A DNA stretch of 64,000 bases from Marinoscillum sp049115815 (GTDB taxonomy: Bacteria; Bacteroidota; Bacteroidia; Cytophagales; Cyclobacteriaceae): assembly GCA_049115815.1 (NCBI GenBank), contig JAGDZO010000004.1:248001-312000 (forward strand). The letters are read 5' to 3'. The notes below the pieces were generated by a model. The model ran no database searches. It had not been told where the DNA came from and saw only the letters and a list, made by a program, of their open reading frames with translations. Positions 45,179-52,684 of this stretch are shown here, in pieces. Made by a program: the position numbers and the translations under genes. How positions within the stretch are numbered: position 1 is the first letter of the stretch; every line of letters starts with the position of its first letter.

Positions 45179-45221
45179 ATTATTATTGTAAAACGATAAT
45201 TAATAGTTAAACAATAATAAT
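45179..45221. promoter_or_regulatory. perfect 11-base inverted repeat ahead of DUF2975-XRE operon
   Basis: ATTATTATTGT (45179-45189) and ACAATAATAAT (45211-45221) are perfect inverted arms whose centres are 32 bases apart, about three helical turns. The right arm ends one base before the DUF2975 ATG. It is a good candidate operator for the XRE protein of the operon, by analogy with autoregulated HTH/membrane pairs. Confidence 0.6.
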
Positions 45222-45222
45222 T

Positions 45223-45852
45223 ATGAAAAGACTGAAGCATACCATCGGGTTGGTCAAGTTTGCCAAATGGCTTGTTTTGATATTAGGGATAGTTGTGTTG
45301 GCATTGATACTATTCATTCCGAAAAATGAAAAGGTAAAAATCAGCGGCCTCTATTTCAAGGTCAGTAAAGAACTCCAAAAGGAACAGCCGATCGCTGGTC
45401 AAAACTTTAACGACAGGTTGCAGAGCTCGAATAACAGCCAAGAGCTTTTCGTGCTCCATGAAAAGCTCTCCATTGAGGTACCAATGACTAACTATTTGAG
45501 AGGAGCTGCTTTTCTTGTGCTTCTTATAACACTTGGTATTTGCTACTTTATATTGGAAAATATGAATCAAATTTTCCAATCGATTCAGCAGGGACAGCCA
45601 TTTAGCGAAAGCAATACCTATAGACTCAAGCAGATCGGATCGATAGTTATGCTATCTCCAATATTGGAATGGGCGCTTATGACCGCATCAAGATTGTGGA
45701 TAGACGCCACCTATAAGTTTGATGGGTTATCTATTGATTATGAGAACGAATTGGGAAAAGGTGTTTTTCTACTTGGCCTCCTTATTTATACCTTGGCTTT
45801 TGCCTTCGAACAAGGGTTAAAAATCAAAGAAGAGAACGAACTTACAGTCTAA
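45223..45852 (+). CDS. DUF2975 membrane protein (YoaS-like)
   Basis: A 209-residue protein with four TM helices (about 14-31, 95-112, 135-152 and 177-193) and a soluble loop between the first two. The region FILENMNQIFQSIQQGQPFSESNTYRLKQIG fits DUF2975, known from Bacillus YoaS, which is paired with the small XRE regulator YozG. The same pairing occurs here, with the XRE gene overlapping the stop by one base. Its expression is probably set by the inverted repeat directly upstream. Confidence 0.87.
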   Translation: MKRLKHTIGLVKFAKWLVLILGIVVLALILFIPKNEKVKISGLYFKVSKELQKEQPIAGQNFNDRLQSSNNSQELFVLHEKLSIEVPMTNYLRGAAFLVLLITLGICYFILENMNQIFQSIQQGQPFSESNTYRLKQIGSIVMLSPILEWALMTASRLWIDATYKFDGLSIDYENELGKGVFLLGLLIYTLAFAFEQGLKIKEENELTV

Positions 45853-46055
45853 TGCCGATAGTAGTCAACTTAGATGTAATGATGGCCAAGCGTAAGATTC
45901 GCTCAAAGGATCTAGCTGAGCGTCTTGGTATCACGGAAGCCAATCTGTCCATCCTGAAAACCGGAAAGGCCAAGGCAATTCGGTTCACGACTCTAGCGAT
46001 GCTTTGTAAGGAGCTAGACTGCCAACCGGGTGATATTTTGGCTTTTTCAGATTGA
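45852..46055 (+). CDS. small XRE regulator (YozG-like)
   Basis: A 67-residue stand-alone HTH protein: MPIVVNLDVMMAKRKIRSKDLAERLGITEANLSILKTGKAKAIRF followed by TLAMLCKELDCQPGDIL. This is the YozG/Xre family seen with DUF2975 proteins. It starts at the last base of the DUF2975 stop (TAATG), so they are translated together. It most likely binds the inverted repeat upstream of the operon. Confidence 0.92.
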   Translation: MPIVVNLDVMMAKRKIRSKDLAERLGITEANLSILKTGKAKAIRFTTLAMLCKELDCQPGDILAFSD

Positions 46056-46094
46056 CTGATTGTGTTTAACCGTTATTTATCTTAGTTTCAAACG

Positions 46095-46913
46095 ATGAAC
46101 CAATCGACCATCAATATCAAGCAGTCCTTCGGGCTGTTTGGTCTATACATCATCATTACACTTGGAGTTAGCCTCATAGCCTCTGCATTTGGTCAAAATG
46201 CTCAGGTTGTGTTTTTCACAAGTCTAATTACCAACCTTTTGATTATCACGGTCGCCTTAAACTGGCAAGAGCTGCCAGGACGATTTTTAATCGCTGAAAA
46301 CCGATCGATTCCGGAGCTTCATTTTGTGATTGGCTGTTTTTTTACCCTCTGCCTTGGAGTAACCTTAGATCCAATCCTTAATCTCTATCCTATGCCTGAT
46401 TGGATGGTAGAAATGATGGAAATGGCAATTCAAAAGAACGCATGGTCATTCTTAGCACTGGCCGTAGTAGCGCCTCTCGGAGAAGAGTTTTTGTTCAGAA
46501 GAATTATTCTTACTGGACTTGAATCCAATTATGGTAAGCGAAAAGCCATTCTCTGGTCCGCGTTTTTCTTTGCCCTATTTCACCTCAACCCATGGCAAGG
46601 CTTGGGTGCATTCGTTAGCGGTATTTTCTTAGCTTGGCTTTACCTCAATACTCGAAATATTTGGCTTTGCGTGGCTATCCATGCATTCCATAATTCAATC
46701 GCGTTTTTAGCATTTTATCTTTCTGGTGATGTCATGATCACCATAGTTGATATTGTTGGCTATGATTACAAGCTTGGATTAATTATCGGATTGTCCATTG
46801 TCTCTATGTACTTTTGTTACAAATACTTTGAAAAAGCCTTTCGGCAAAATCCTATAGCAAATTGGAACGAAGACCCAGACGCAACAGAGCAAGCCAAGCC
46901 ATTAGATCACTGA
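46095..46913 (+). CDS. CPBP family intramembrane metalloprotease
   Basis: A 272-residue membrane protein with about seven TM helices. Rce1-type motifs are complete: EEFLFRR (Glu130, Glu131, Arg135), FFALFHLN (His163) and HAFHN (His196, Asn200). CPBP proteins cleave prenylated or other membrane substrates; in bacteria the target is usually unknown. The last 52 bases overlap the start of hemB in another frame. The short acidic C-terminal tail (NEDPDATEQAKPLDH) is encoded in that overlap. Confidence 0.88.
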   Translation: MNQSTINIKQSFGLFGLYIIITLGVSLIASAFGQNAQVVFFTSLITNLLIITVALNWQELPGRFLIAENRSIPELHFVIGCFFTLCLGVTLDPILNLYPMPDWMVEMMEMAIQKNAWSFLALAVVAPLGEEFLFRRIILTGLESNYGKRKAILWSAFFFALFHLNPWQGLGAFVSGIFLAWLYLNTRNIWLCVAIHAFHNSIAFLAFYLSGDVMITIVDIVGYDYKLGLIIGLSIVSMYFCYKYFEKAFRQNPIANWNEDPDATEQAKPLDH

Positions 46914-47824
46914 CTCAGGAAACTAAAGTCACTGGAGATGATTTGATTTTCCCATTGTTCTTATTGGAAGGAACCAACACCAAAACCGAGGTGGCTTCTA
47001 TGCCAGGTATCTATCGGTTCACTTTGGATCTTATGCTCAAGGAGATAGAAGAATGTTTGAAGCTTGGCATCAAGGGTTTTGACATCTTTCCGGTAGTTGA
47101 GGAGCATCACAAGGACAAGCTGGCTACCAAAAGCTATGATTCCAATTTCTTTTACCTGAAGGCCTTGGCAAAAATTAAGGAAGAGTTTCCAGAAGCGATA
47201 ATCGTGACGGATGTGGCTATGGATCCTTATAGCGTCGATGGACATGATGGGATCGTGGAAAATGGACAGATCCTCAATGATGAAACTTTGGAGGTATTGG
47301 GAAAAATGACCCTGGCTCAAGCTGCTAGCGGCATAGATATGATCGGCCCATCCGATATGATGGACGGCCGAGTAGGGTACCTCAGACATGTACTAGATGA
47401 TGCTGGTTATGCTCATGTTGGAATTATGTCTTACACGGCGAAATACGCGAGCGCATTCTACGGCCCATTCAGAGATGCTTTGGATTCTGCGCCAAAATTT
47501 GGCGACAAGAAAACCTATCAAATGAACCCTGCCAATAGGCGTGAGGCTATGATTGAGGCAGAGCTAGATGCCATAGAAGGAGCGGACGTGCTGATGGTCA
47601 AACCAGCCTTGGCTTACTTGGATATCATATCAGACCTCAAGGGCAACTATGACCTCCCCATAGCAGCCTACAATGTCTCTGGCGAATATGCTATGATCAA
47701 GGCGGCAGGTGAAAAAGGGTGGCTTAATCCTGATGCTGCGAGGGATGAATCATTGATGTCAATTAAGCGGGCTGGTGCAGATATTATACTTACCTACTTT
47801 GCCAAGGAATATTTGAAGCGCTAA
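46862..47824 (+). CDS. hemB: delta-aminolevulinic acid dehydratase (porphobilinogen synthase)
   Basis: A 320-residue enzyme of haem synthesis. Schiff-base lysines are Lys194 (SYTAKYASAFYGPFR) and Lys247 (VLMVKPALAYLDI). The metal site reads TDVAMDPYSVDGHDG, so the zinc-type Cys cluster is replaced by the Asp/Mg-type pattern. The conserved RPRRNR near the N-terminus is coded inside the overlap with the CPBP gene; the only start upstream of it is TTG at 46862, because the frame is closed by a stop at 46829. Translation is thus probably coupled to the protease gene. Confidence 0.93.
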   Translation: MERRPRRNRASQAIRSLTQETKVTGDDLIFPLFLLEGTNTKTEVASMPGIYRFTLDLMLKEIEECLKLGIKGFDIFPVVEEHHKDKLATKSYDSNFFYLKALAKIKEEFPEAIIVTDVAMDPYSVDGHDGIVENGQILNDETLEVLGKMTLAQAASGIDMIGPSDMMDGRVGYLRHVLDDAGYAHVGIMSYTAKYASAFYGPFRDALDSAPKFGDKKTYQMNPANRREAMIEAELDAIEGADVLMVKPALAYLDIISDLKGNYDLPIAAYNVSGEYAMIKAAGEKGWLNPDAARDESLMSIKRAGADIILTYFAKEYLKR

Positions 47825-47922
47825 TCTTCCCATTTACACCTCGATTTTTCTTGTTGACCCATTTCATAATAAGAGTCTGCCAGTATTCCATTTTGTTTGG
47901 GATATAATAAAAGAGACCAAAG

Positions 47923-48087
47923 ATGGAAGAGAAAGTAATCAACGAAGTAGCAAGAAAAATCAGAAAGCAGCTAGAAAGACAATTGGAAGCTCAAGCAGAC
48001 AACACCAATCAAGCAGTGAGATTGATGGAAATGAGTAATTTCATCAAGACCGAATACACTAGTAAGGCAACGGCTGTTACCTACTGA
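47923..48087 (+). CDS. small helical protein, 54 residues
   Basis: ATG at 47923, stop at 48085-48087. The product (start MEEKVINEVARKIRKQLERQ, then LEAQADNTNQAVRLMEM) is charged, Gln/Glu/Arg-rich and predicted as one or two amphipathic helices, with no Cys and no signal. It lies alone between hemB and the convergent GroES-like gene, stop to stop with two bases between. I recognise no family. Helical pattern, clean start and snug placement support a real gene. Confidence 0.5.
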   Translation: MEEKVINEVARKIRKQLERQLEAQADNTNQAVRLMEMSNFIKTEYTSKATAVTY

Positions 48088-48089
48088 TC

Positions 48090-48464
48090 TTAGAGATCTT
48101 CTTCTCGCTCTAGCATCAAAATAGAGCTTTGAGGAACGATGAAATATTTTTCATCTTCATACTGAATTTCGAAAGCGCCCTTTTGAAGAAAAAGCGCTAG
48201 ATCACCCTCCTTCGCTTGAAGCGGAATATACCTCACCTGGTCTTCCTGTGGTTTCCAATCACTCTCTCCATCATCACCCACAGGAATAGGATATCCCGGA
48301 CCAGCCTTCACAATATACCCTGACTGAATCTTTTCTTTTTCTTGGACTCCCGGAGGTAAGAATATACCACTAGACGTTCGTTCAGAATTCTTCTTAGGCC
48401 GAACCAATACTCTATCACCCACTATGATGATGTTCCTAAGTTTATTGTCTTTGGTGATTTGCAT
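48090..48464 (-). CDS. stand-alone GroES-like co-chaperonin family protein
   Basis: A 124-residue protein with the Cpn10 fold: NIIIVGDRVLVRPKKNSERTSSGIFLPPGVQEKEK (mobile-loop region), SGYIVKAGPG, an extended loop of about 30 residues (PIPVGDDGESDWKPQEDQ) and GDLALFLQKGAFEIQYEDEKYFIV. It is longer than GroES (about 95 residues) because of this loop, and no groEL is adjacent, so it is a paralogue of unknown partner. It follows rmuC by three bases. Confidence 0.87.
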   Translation of the reverse strand: MQITKDNKLRNIIIVGDRVLVRPKKNSERTSSGIFLPPGVQEKEKIQSGYIVKAGPGYPIPVGDDGESDWKPQEDQVRYIPLQAKEGDLALFLQKGAFEIQYEDEKYFIVPQSSILMLEREEDL

Positions 48465-48467
48465 CTG

Positions 48468-49790
48468 TTATTCAGGTTTAGATCTATCGAGCAATCGCTG
48501 ATCCAGCTGCTTGGAAGCTTTCGCTCCTAGTTCTTTCAGCACTTCTGTCCTTCTGACTAAGTTTCCATTGCCTTCAGAAAGCTTATTCATGGCCAAGTCA
48601 TAGTTGTCTTTAGTTTGTTTCAGATTGGTTCCTACTTTGAGTAGGTCCTGAGTGAATCCCTCAAACTTATCATAAAGAGCACCCGCTTGTCTAGCGATCT
48701 CGATGGCATTTTTGTTTTGCAAGTCTTGCTTCCAGATATAGGATACAGTTCTCAAAGTAGCCAATAAGGTACTCGTAGAAACCAGCACAATATTTTTGTC
48801 CAACGCCTTTTCATATAGATCATGGTCTTCGCGCAATGCGATAGTTAGAGCAGGTTCATTGGCAATGAACATCAGCACGAAATCCGGCTGCTGAATTTCA
48901 TATAGATTTTGATAATTCTTATCTCCTAACAACTTGATATGACTATACACACTATCCAGGTGCTGCTTTAGATACTTGGCTTTTGAGGCCTCATCTTCAT
49001 GGTCATAATAGTTGCTATAGGCCGTGAGAGATACCTTAGAGTCCAAGACCAGATACTTATCATCCGGCATCTTGATGATATAATCCAATCGCTGATTGTT
49101 ACCTTCTTCAGTTTTGAAATTTTTCTCTTTGAAATAATGTACTTCCTTCTGCAAGCCCACTTTCTCCAAGATATTCTCAAGCTGCATCTCACCCCAGTTT
49201 CCTTGAGTCTTGGATTCTCCTTTGAGGGCTTTTGTGAGATTTTCTGCCTCCTTCGTGATCTGTTGATTGAGTTCTTTGAGGTGATCAAGTTGAGTTTTGA
49301 GGGCCGTGTTTTGTTCGAGTGAATCTTTACTGCTCTGTTCCACTTTTCGTTCAAATCGCTCAATTTTTTCCTTCAATGGATCCAGAACCTGACCAATGTT
49401 GAGCTTGTTTTGATCGGTGAATTTTTTGCTTTTTTCCTCCAGTATCTCGTTAGCGAGATTCTTAAACTCAGTCTTAAATTTTTCTTGTAACTGGTTGACT
49501 TCTTCTTTCTGTTCCGAGAGTCGCTCCTGTAGGTTTTGGTAATTGGCTTTTAGTCCGGAGTGCTCGCTCGTGAGGTTCATCAGTCGCTCTCGTTCTTGGC
49601 TCAGCTGCCCATTGATGGTGTCTAGGTCTTTAGTGAGATTCTCTGTTCGTTGCATCTCCATTTCCAACTCCAATCTTAGTTTTTGCTGATCCTCTCCACC
49701 ATCTTGTTTCTGTAGTTTGGCCACCAAAAAGCCAATGGCTCCTCCGGCCAACAATCCTAGTAGCAATATCAAAATCGAGTTCATTTCCAT
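48468..49790 (-). CDS. rmuC: DNA recombination protein RmuC
   Basis: A 440-residue protein: N-terminal membrane helix (about 5-24), a long coiled coil (about 28-180) and the RmuC nuclease-like domain (about 190-400) with ALKGESKTQGNWGEMQLENILE, VLDSKVSLTAYSNYYD and FVLMFIANEPAL. RmuC limits inverted-repeat rearrangements. It is flanked by a CPBP gene upstream (ten-base gap) and the GroES-like gene downstream. Confidence 0.93.
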   Translation of the reverse strand: MEMNSILILLLGLLAGGAIGFLVAKLQKQDGGEDQQKLRLELEMEMQRTENLTKDLDTINGQLSQERERLMNLTSEHSGLKANYQNLQERLSEQKEEVNQLQEKFKTEFKNLANEILEEKSKKFTDQNKLNIGQVLDPLKEKIERFERKVEQSSKDSLEQNTALKTQLDHLKELNQQITKEAENLTKALKGESKTQGNWGEMQLENILEKVGLQKEVHYFKEKNFKTEEGNNQRLDYIIKMPDDKYLVLDSKVSLTAYSNYYDHEDEASKAKYLKQHLDSVYSHIKLLGDKNYQNLYEIQQPDFVLMFIANEPALTIALREDHDLYEKALDKNIVLVSTSTLLATLRTVSYIWKQDLQNKNAIEIARQAGALYDKFEGFTQDLLKVGTNLKQTKDNYDLAMNKLSEGNGNLVRRTEVLKELGAKASKQLDQRLLDRSKPE

Positions 49791-49800
49791 AAGGACAAAT

Positions 49801-50736
49801 CTAGAGTAAACCTTGCAGATAGCCGAACAATTCCATGGCCCAAGCTACACCTAAATGTATGATGATACCGCCCCATACGTTGCGTGTATGGTATGCGACG
49901 ATCCCCAAGATATAACCGCCGAATATCGAGCTAATCGCTTCAGCCATTGGCTTACCAAAATGGAGAAATGCATAGGTGACGACCATCGGCAGCACGGCAT
50001 ATCCACCCAGACTTTTGACGAAAGCATAAATCAAAAAACCTCTAAAAAAGACCTCTACTGAAATAAAGCTGCTTCCATAGCAAAGCTCAAAGAAAATCAC
50101 AGGCAGGATCTCAGGAAAGCCGTGATTCTCTGCCAGTTTGCCTCCCAAGGTGAATTGATAGCGCGGATAATAGTTTTTCAAATCCCCAATAAATGATCCA
50201 ATAGCGATAAAAATGACCGCAAGTGCTAACAGGATGAAATATGGTTTGAGGTCAATATTGCGAGTAGACAATCCGAACCAGTCTTTTGGTTTCTCATTCT
50301 CATAGATGGCATAGAACATAAAGAGCGGAATCACGATCAATATCACCTTGGACACCCAGCTAAACGATCGGCTGAAAAATCGTTGCTCGATGTATGGGAG
50401 CGCCTCAAACAACTCATGGTGCAAGTTGAAAGTGCGGCTGAGAGATAATACGGCGAAACCGATCAACACCTTAATCCAATAGTCTTTGCCAAGCCCATCC
50501 ACTTTCTTGAACCAAACCATGATCCAGGACACCACCACATATGGCATCATCATCCAGAGAAACATCCGCAACCAATGCCCGAAACTGCCGTAATTTTCAT
50601 CAATGATCGAATCTTCAAAATCCAACGTATAGTTGAAAATAAAGGTGACCAACAGAAAGAGGGCAGTGGTGAGGTAGACTTTGAGGTCAAAGTGCTTACT
50701 TTGATAGTCTTTTAAGTACGTGAGGATTTTTCTCAT
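49801..50736 (-). CDS. CPBP-like membrane protein with incomplete catalytic motif
   Basis: A 311-residue protein with about eight TM helices. The Rce1-type region is recognisable (VEVFFRGFLIYAF, AFLHFGKP, IIHLGVAWAMELF), but the Glu-Glu pair reads Val-Glu and the last motif has Ala in place of Asn, so proteolytic activity is doubtful. A TATATTTG box just upstream may be its -7 element. It heads a leftward group with rmuC and the GroES-like gene and is divergent from the NRDE gene (21-base gap). Confidence 0.75.
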   Translation of the reverse strand: MRKILTYLKDYQSKHFDLKVYLTTALFLLVTFIFNYTLDFEDSIIDENYGSFGHWLRMFLWMMMPYVVVSWIMVWFKKVDGLGKDYWIKVLIGFAVLSLSRTFNLHHELFEALPYIEQRFFSRSFSWVSKVILIVIPLFMFYAIYENEKPKDWFGLSTRNIDLKPYFILLALAVIFIAIGSFIGDLKNYYPRYQFTLGGKLAENHGFPEILPVIFFELCYGSSFISVEVFFRGFLIYAFVKSLGGYAVLPMVVTYAFLHFGKPMAEAISSIFGGYILGIVAYHTRNVWGGIIIHLGVAWAMELFGYLQGLL

Positions 50737-50757
50737 TTAAAAAATTTAGCCAAATAT

Positions 50758-51519
50758 ATGTGTCTGATAGCTTTTGCGTGGGACGTACATCCGAAATATA
50801 AACTCATTGTCTCTGCTAACAGGGATGAGTTTTATGATCGGCCTACAGCGCAAGCTGGGCTTTGGGAGGATCACCCGCATATTCTCGGGGGCAGAGACTT
50901 GGAGGCCAAGGGCACTTGGATGGCTGTAAGCGCCAATGGCAAATTCGCAGCTGTGACCAACTATAGAGATCTGAGCAACATCCGGAAAGATGCTAGGTCG
51001 AGGGGAGAAATCCCTACAGATTATCTCAACGGGCAGTATTCTCCAATGGAATTCCTTCAGCATTTGCATAACCATTCGGAGGACTACAACGGCTTCAATA
51101 TAATAGTTGGTAATCAGCAAGAGTTGCTTCACTATAGCAATTATGAAAGGAAAATTAACCCGATCAAGCCTGGAGTTTATGGGTTAAGTAATGCGCTATT
51201 GGATACGCCTTGGCCTAAAGTATCTCTTCTAAAACAAAAATTCAGAGATTCGATCAGCGAGGATTTCACAGATGAAGACTTGATCCAATTGATGCAGGAC
51301 GATCAGGTAGCTGAAGACCAAATACTACCAGATACTGGCGTATCTCCCGAATTGGAAAAAGCATTGTCGGCCATTTGTATTCGCATGGAGGGATATGGGA
51401 CGTGCTGCAGCACAGTCATCACCTTGGATCGAATGGGTAAATATGCCTTGACAGAAAAGACCTATCCTTTTGGAGGAAGACCAGACCAAATTGTCAGATT
51501 TAGCGTTGATATCAAATGA
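50758..51519 (+). CDS. NRDE (TANGO2-like) family protein
   Basis: A 253-residue protein starting MCLIAFAWDVHPKYKLIVSA followed by the NRDE motif (residues 21-24) that names the family, then FYDRPTAQAGLW, ILGGRDLEAKGTW and the VTNYRD stretch. Cys2 may become the N-terminal nucleophile, as in Ntn hydrolases. The C-terminal CCSTVITLDRMGKY is also conserved. Biochemical role is unsettled (haem or lipid handling has been proposed for eukaryotic TANGO2). It overlaps the following lipoprotein gene by four bases. Confidence 0.93.
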   Translation: MCLIAFAWDVHPKYKLIVSANRDEFYDRPTAQAGLWEDHPHILGGRDLEAKGTWMAVSANGKFAAVTNYRDLSNIRKDARSRGEIPTDYLNGQYSPMEFLQHLHNHSEDYNGFNIIVGNQQELLHYSNYERKINPIKPGVYGLSNALLDTPWPKVSLLKQKFRDSISEDFTDEDLIQLMQDDQVAEDQILPDTGVSPELEKALSAICIRMEGYGTCCSTVITLDRMGKYALTEKTYPFGGRPDQIVRFSVDIK

Positions 51520-51992
51520 TGAAAAGTAGCAAACTGTTTTTTGGCGTATTGGCAGCACTTATGCTGTGTTTCAGCGGATGTGACAATACGTTAGACAATT
51601 TTGATACAGATAAGGATCCTCTAGTTGGAAAAATAGGTGGGGAGGATTGGAGCTATATCTCAGGTGGCGCCAAAGCCAGACCAACCACTAGCCAAATAGA
51701 AGGATTTCTTACAGGACTCAATGTCATAGATCCTTGTACTATCCGAGTGTTAGGTGAGCCTTATCTGGAGCTGAGTCTACCTTCCAGAATCGCCAACTAC
51801 AACCTGCCCTCAGCCAGCGGAGAAGTCAAGCTTGTATTCGTTTCGAGAAATGGGGATAAAAGACTTTCCGTCACAGGAGGATATTTGGAGATAGTTGCTT
51901 TGAGTGGCAGACAGGCCTTAGGTCGGATCAATGCTACAGTAGATGATGACAATTTTGTGGAGGGTTCCTTTCTCCTGGAAATTTGTAATTGA
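51516..51992 (+). CDS. lipoprotein of unknown function
   Basis: A 158-residue lipoprotein with signal ending FSGC (Cys22) and an acidic stretch after it (DNTLDNFDTDKD). The mature part opens VGKIGGEDWSYISGGAKA and continues as a beta-sandwich-like series with a final paired Cys (ICN). It starts within the NRDE stop codon (ATGATG/TGA, four-base overlap), so expression is coupled. No family recognised. Confidence 0.68.
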   Translation: MMKSSKLFFGVLAALMLCFSGCDNTLDNFDTDKDPLVGKIGGEDWSYISGGAKARPTTSQIEGFLTGLNVIDPCTIRVLGEPYLELSLPSRIANYNLPSASGEVKLVFVSRNGDKRLSVTGGYLEIVALSGRQALGRINATVDDDNFVEGSFLLEICN

Positions 51993-52033
51993 TACAGGTG
52001 AGCTTTTAACTGGAACGTGCTACGCGTCTCATC

Positions 52034-52684
52034 CTACTCTAGCAGTCCATCTTGCACAGCTATTCTTACCATGCTGGCCACATTGTGTACTTCCAATTTT
52101 TCAAGAATTGACTTCCGATGGGTTTCAACTGTTCGGATAGCAATGAACAGCTTATCTGAGATCTCTCTTGTGCTCATTCCCTCGGCGATGAGTATGAGAA
52201 TTTCGCGCTCCCTCTCAGTAAGCTTTTGGCTTTTTTTCAGCCCGGTGGTTTCTATCTCGTCCGCTTTGGAGATGATGAGCTCCATCGCTTTTGGAGAATA
52301 ATAAGTACTCCCTGACTTAACCGCTTGCACACATGTTTTCACTTCTGATTTGTCTGCATTCTTGGGCAGATAGCCATCAATCTTTTGGCTCATCACCTTT
52401 TTGACCACAGATTGGTTGAGGTGCATGGTGAGCAGAATGATTTTACTTGAGATGCCGCCTTTCCTGATCTCTTCAGCCATTTCCAATCCGTTCAAACCGG
52501 GCATATCCAGATCGGTAATGACTATATCAGGCAACAGCGCCTCAATCCTCGGCATTGCTTCTTTTGCCGATTGGAAAACGCCTATTACTTCATACGCCTC
52601 ATCCCCTTCAAAGAAACCTGCTATTCCTTGACCTACCAATTGATGGTCATCTACAATCAAAAGAGTTGTTTTCGCCTCGCTCAT
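52034..52684 (-). CDS. NarL/FixJ-type response regulator
   Basis: A 216-residue regulator: receiver domain (about 7-125) with Asp12-Asp13, phospho-acceptor Asp58 in VITDLDMPGLNG and Lys near KKVMSQKIDGYLPK, then a LuxR-type HTH (about 150-210, LTEREREILILIAEGMSTREISDKLF and RTVETHRKSILEKL). It overlaps the sensor kinase gene by four bases, so it is the cognate partner. Target genes are unknown; nearby candidates are the outer-membrane genes to the right. Confidence 0.95.
   Translation of the reverse strand: MSEAKTTLLIVDDHQLVGQGIAGFFEGDEAYEVIGVFQSAKEAMPRIEALLPDIVITDLDMPGLNGLEMAEEIRKGGISSKIILLTMHLNQSVVKKVMSQKIDGYLPKNADKSEVKTCVQAVKSGSTYYSPKAMELIISKADEIETTGLKKSQKLTEREREILILIAEGMSTREISDKLFIAIRTVETHRKSILEKLEVHNVASMVRIAVQDGLLE

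Noticed and set aside
48090..48464. Housekeeping GroES of a groESL operon
   Set aside because: No groEL is adjacent and the protein carries a long acidic loop not present in GroES; treated as a paralogue.
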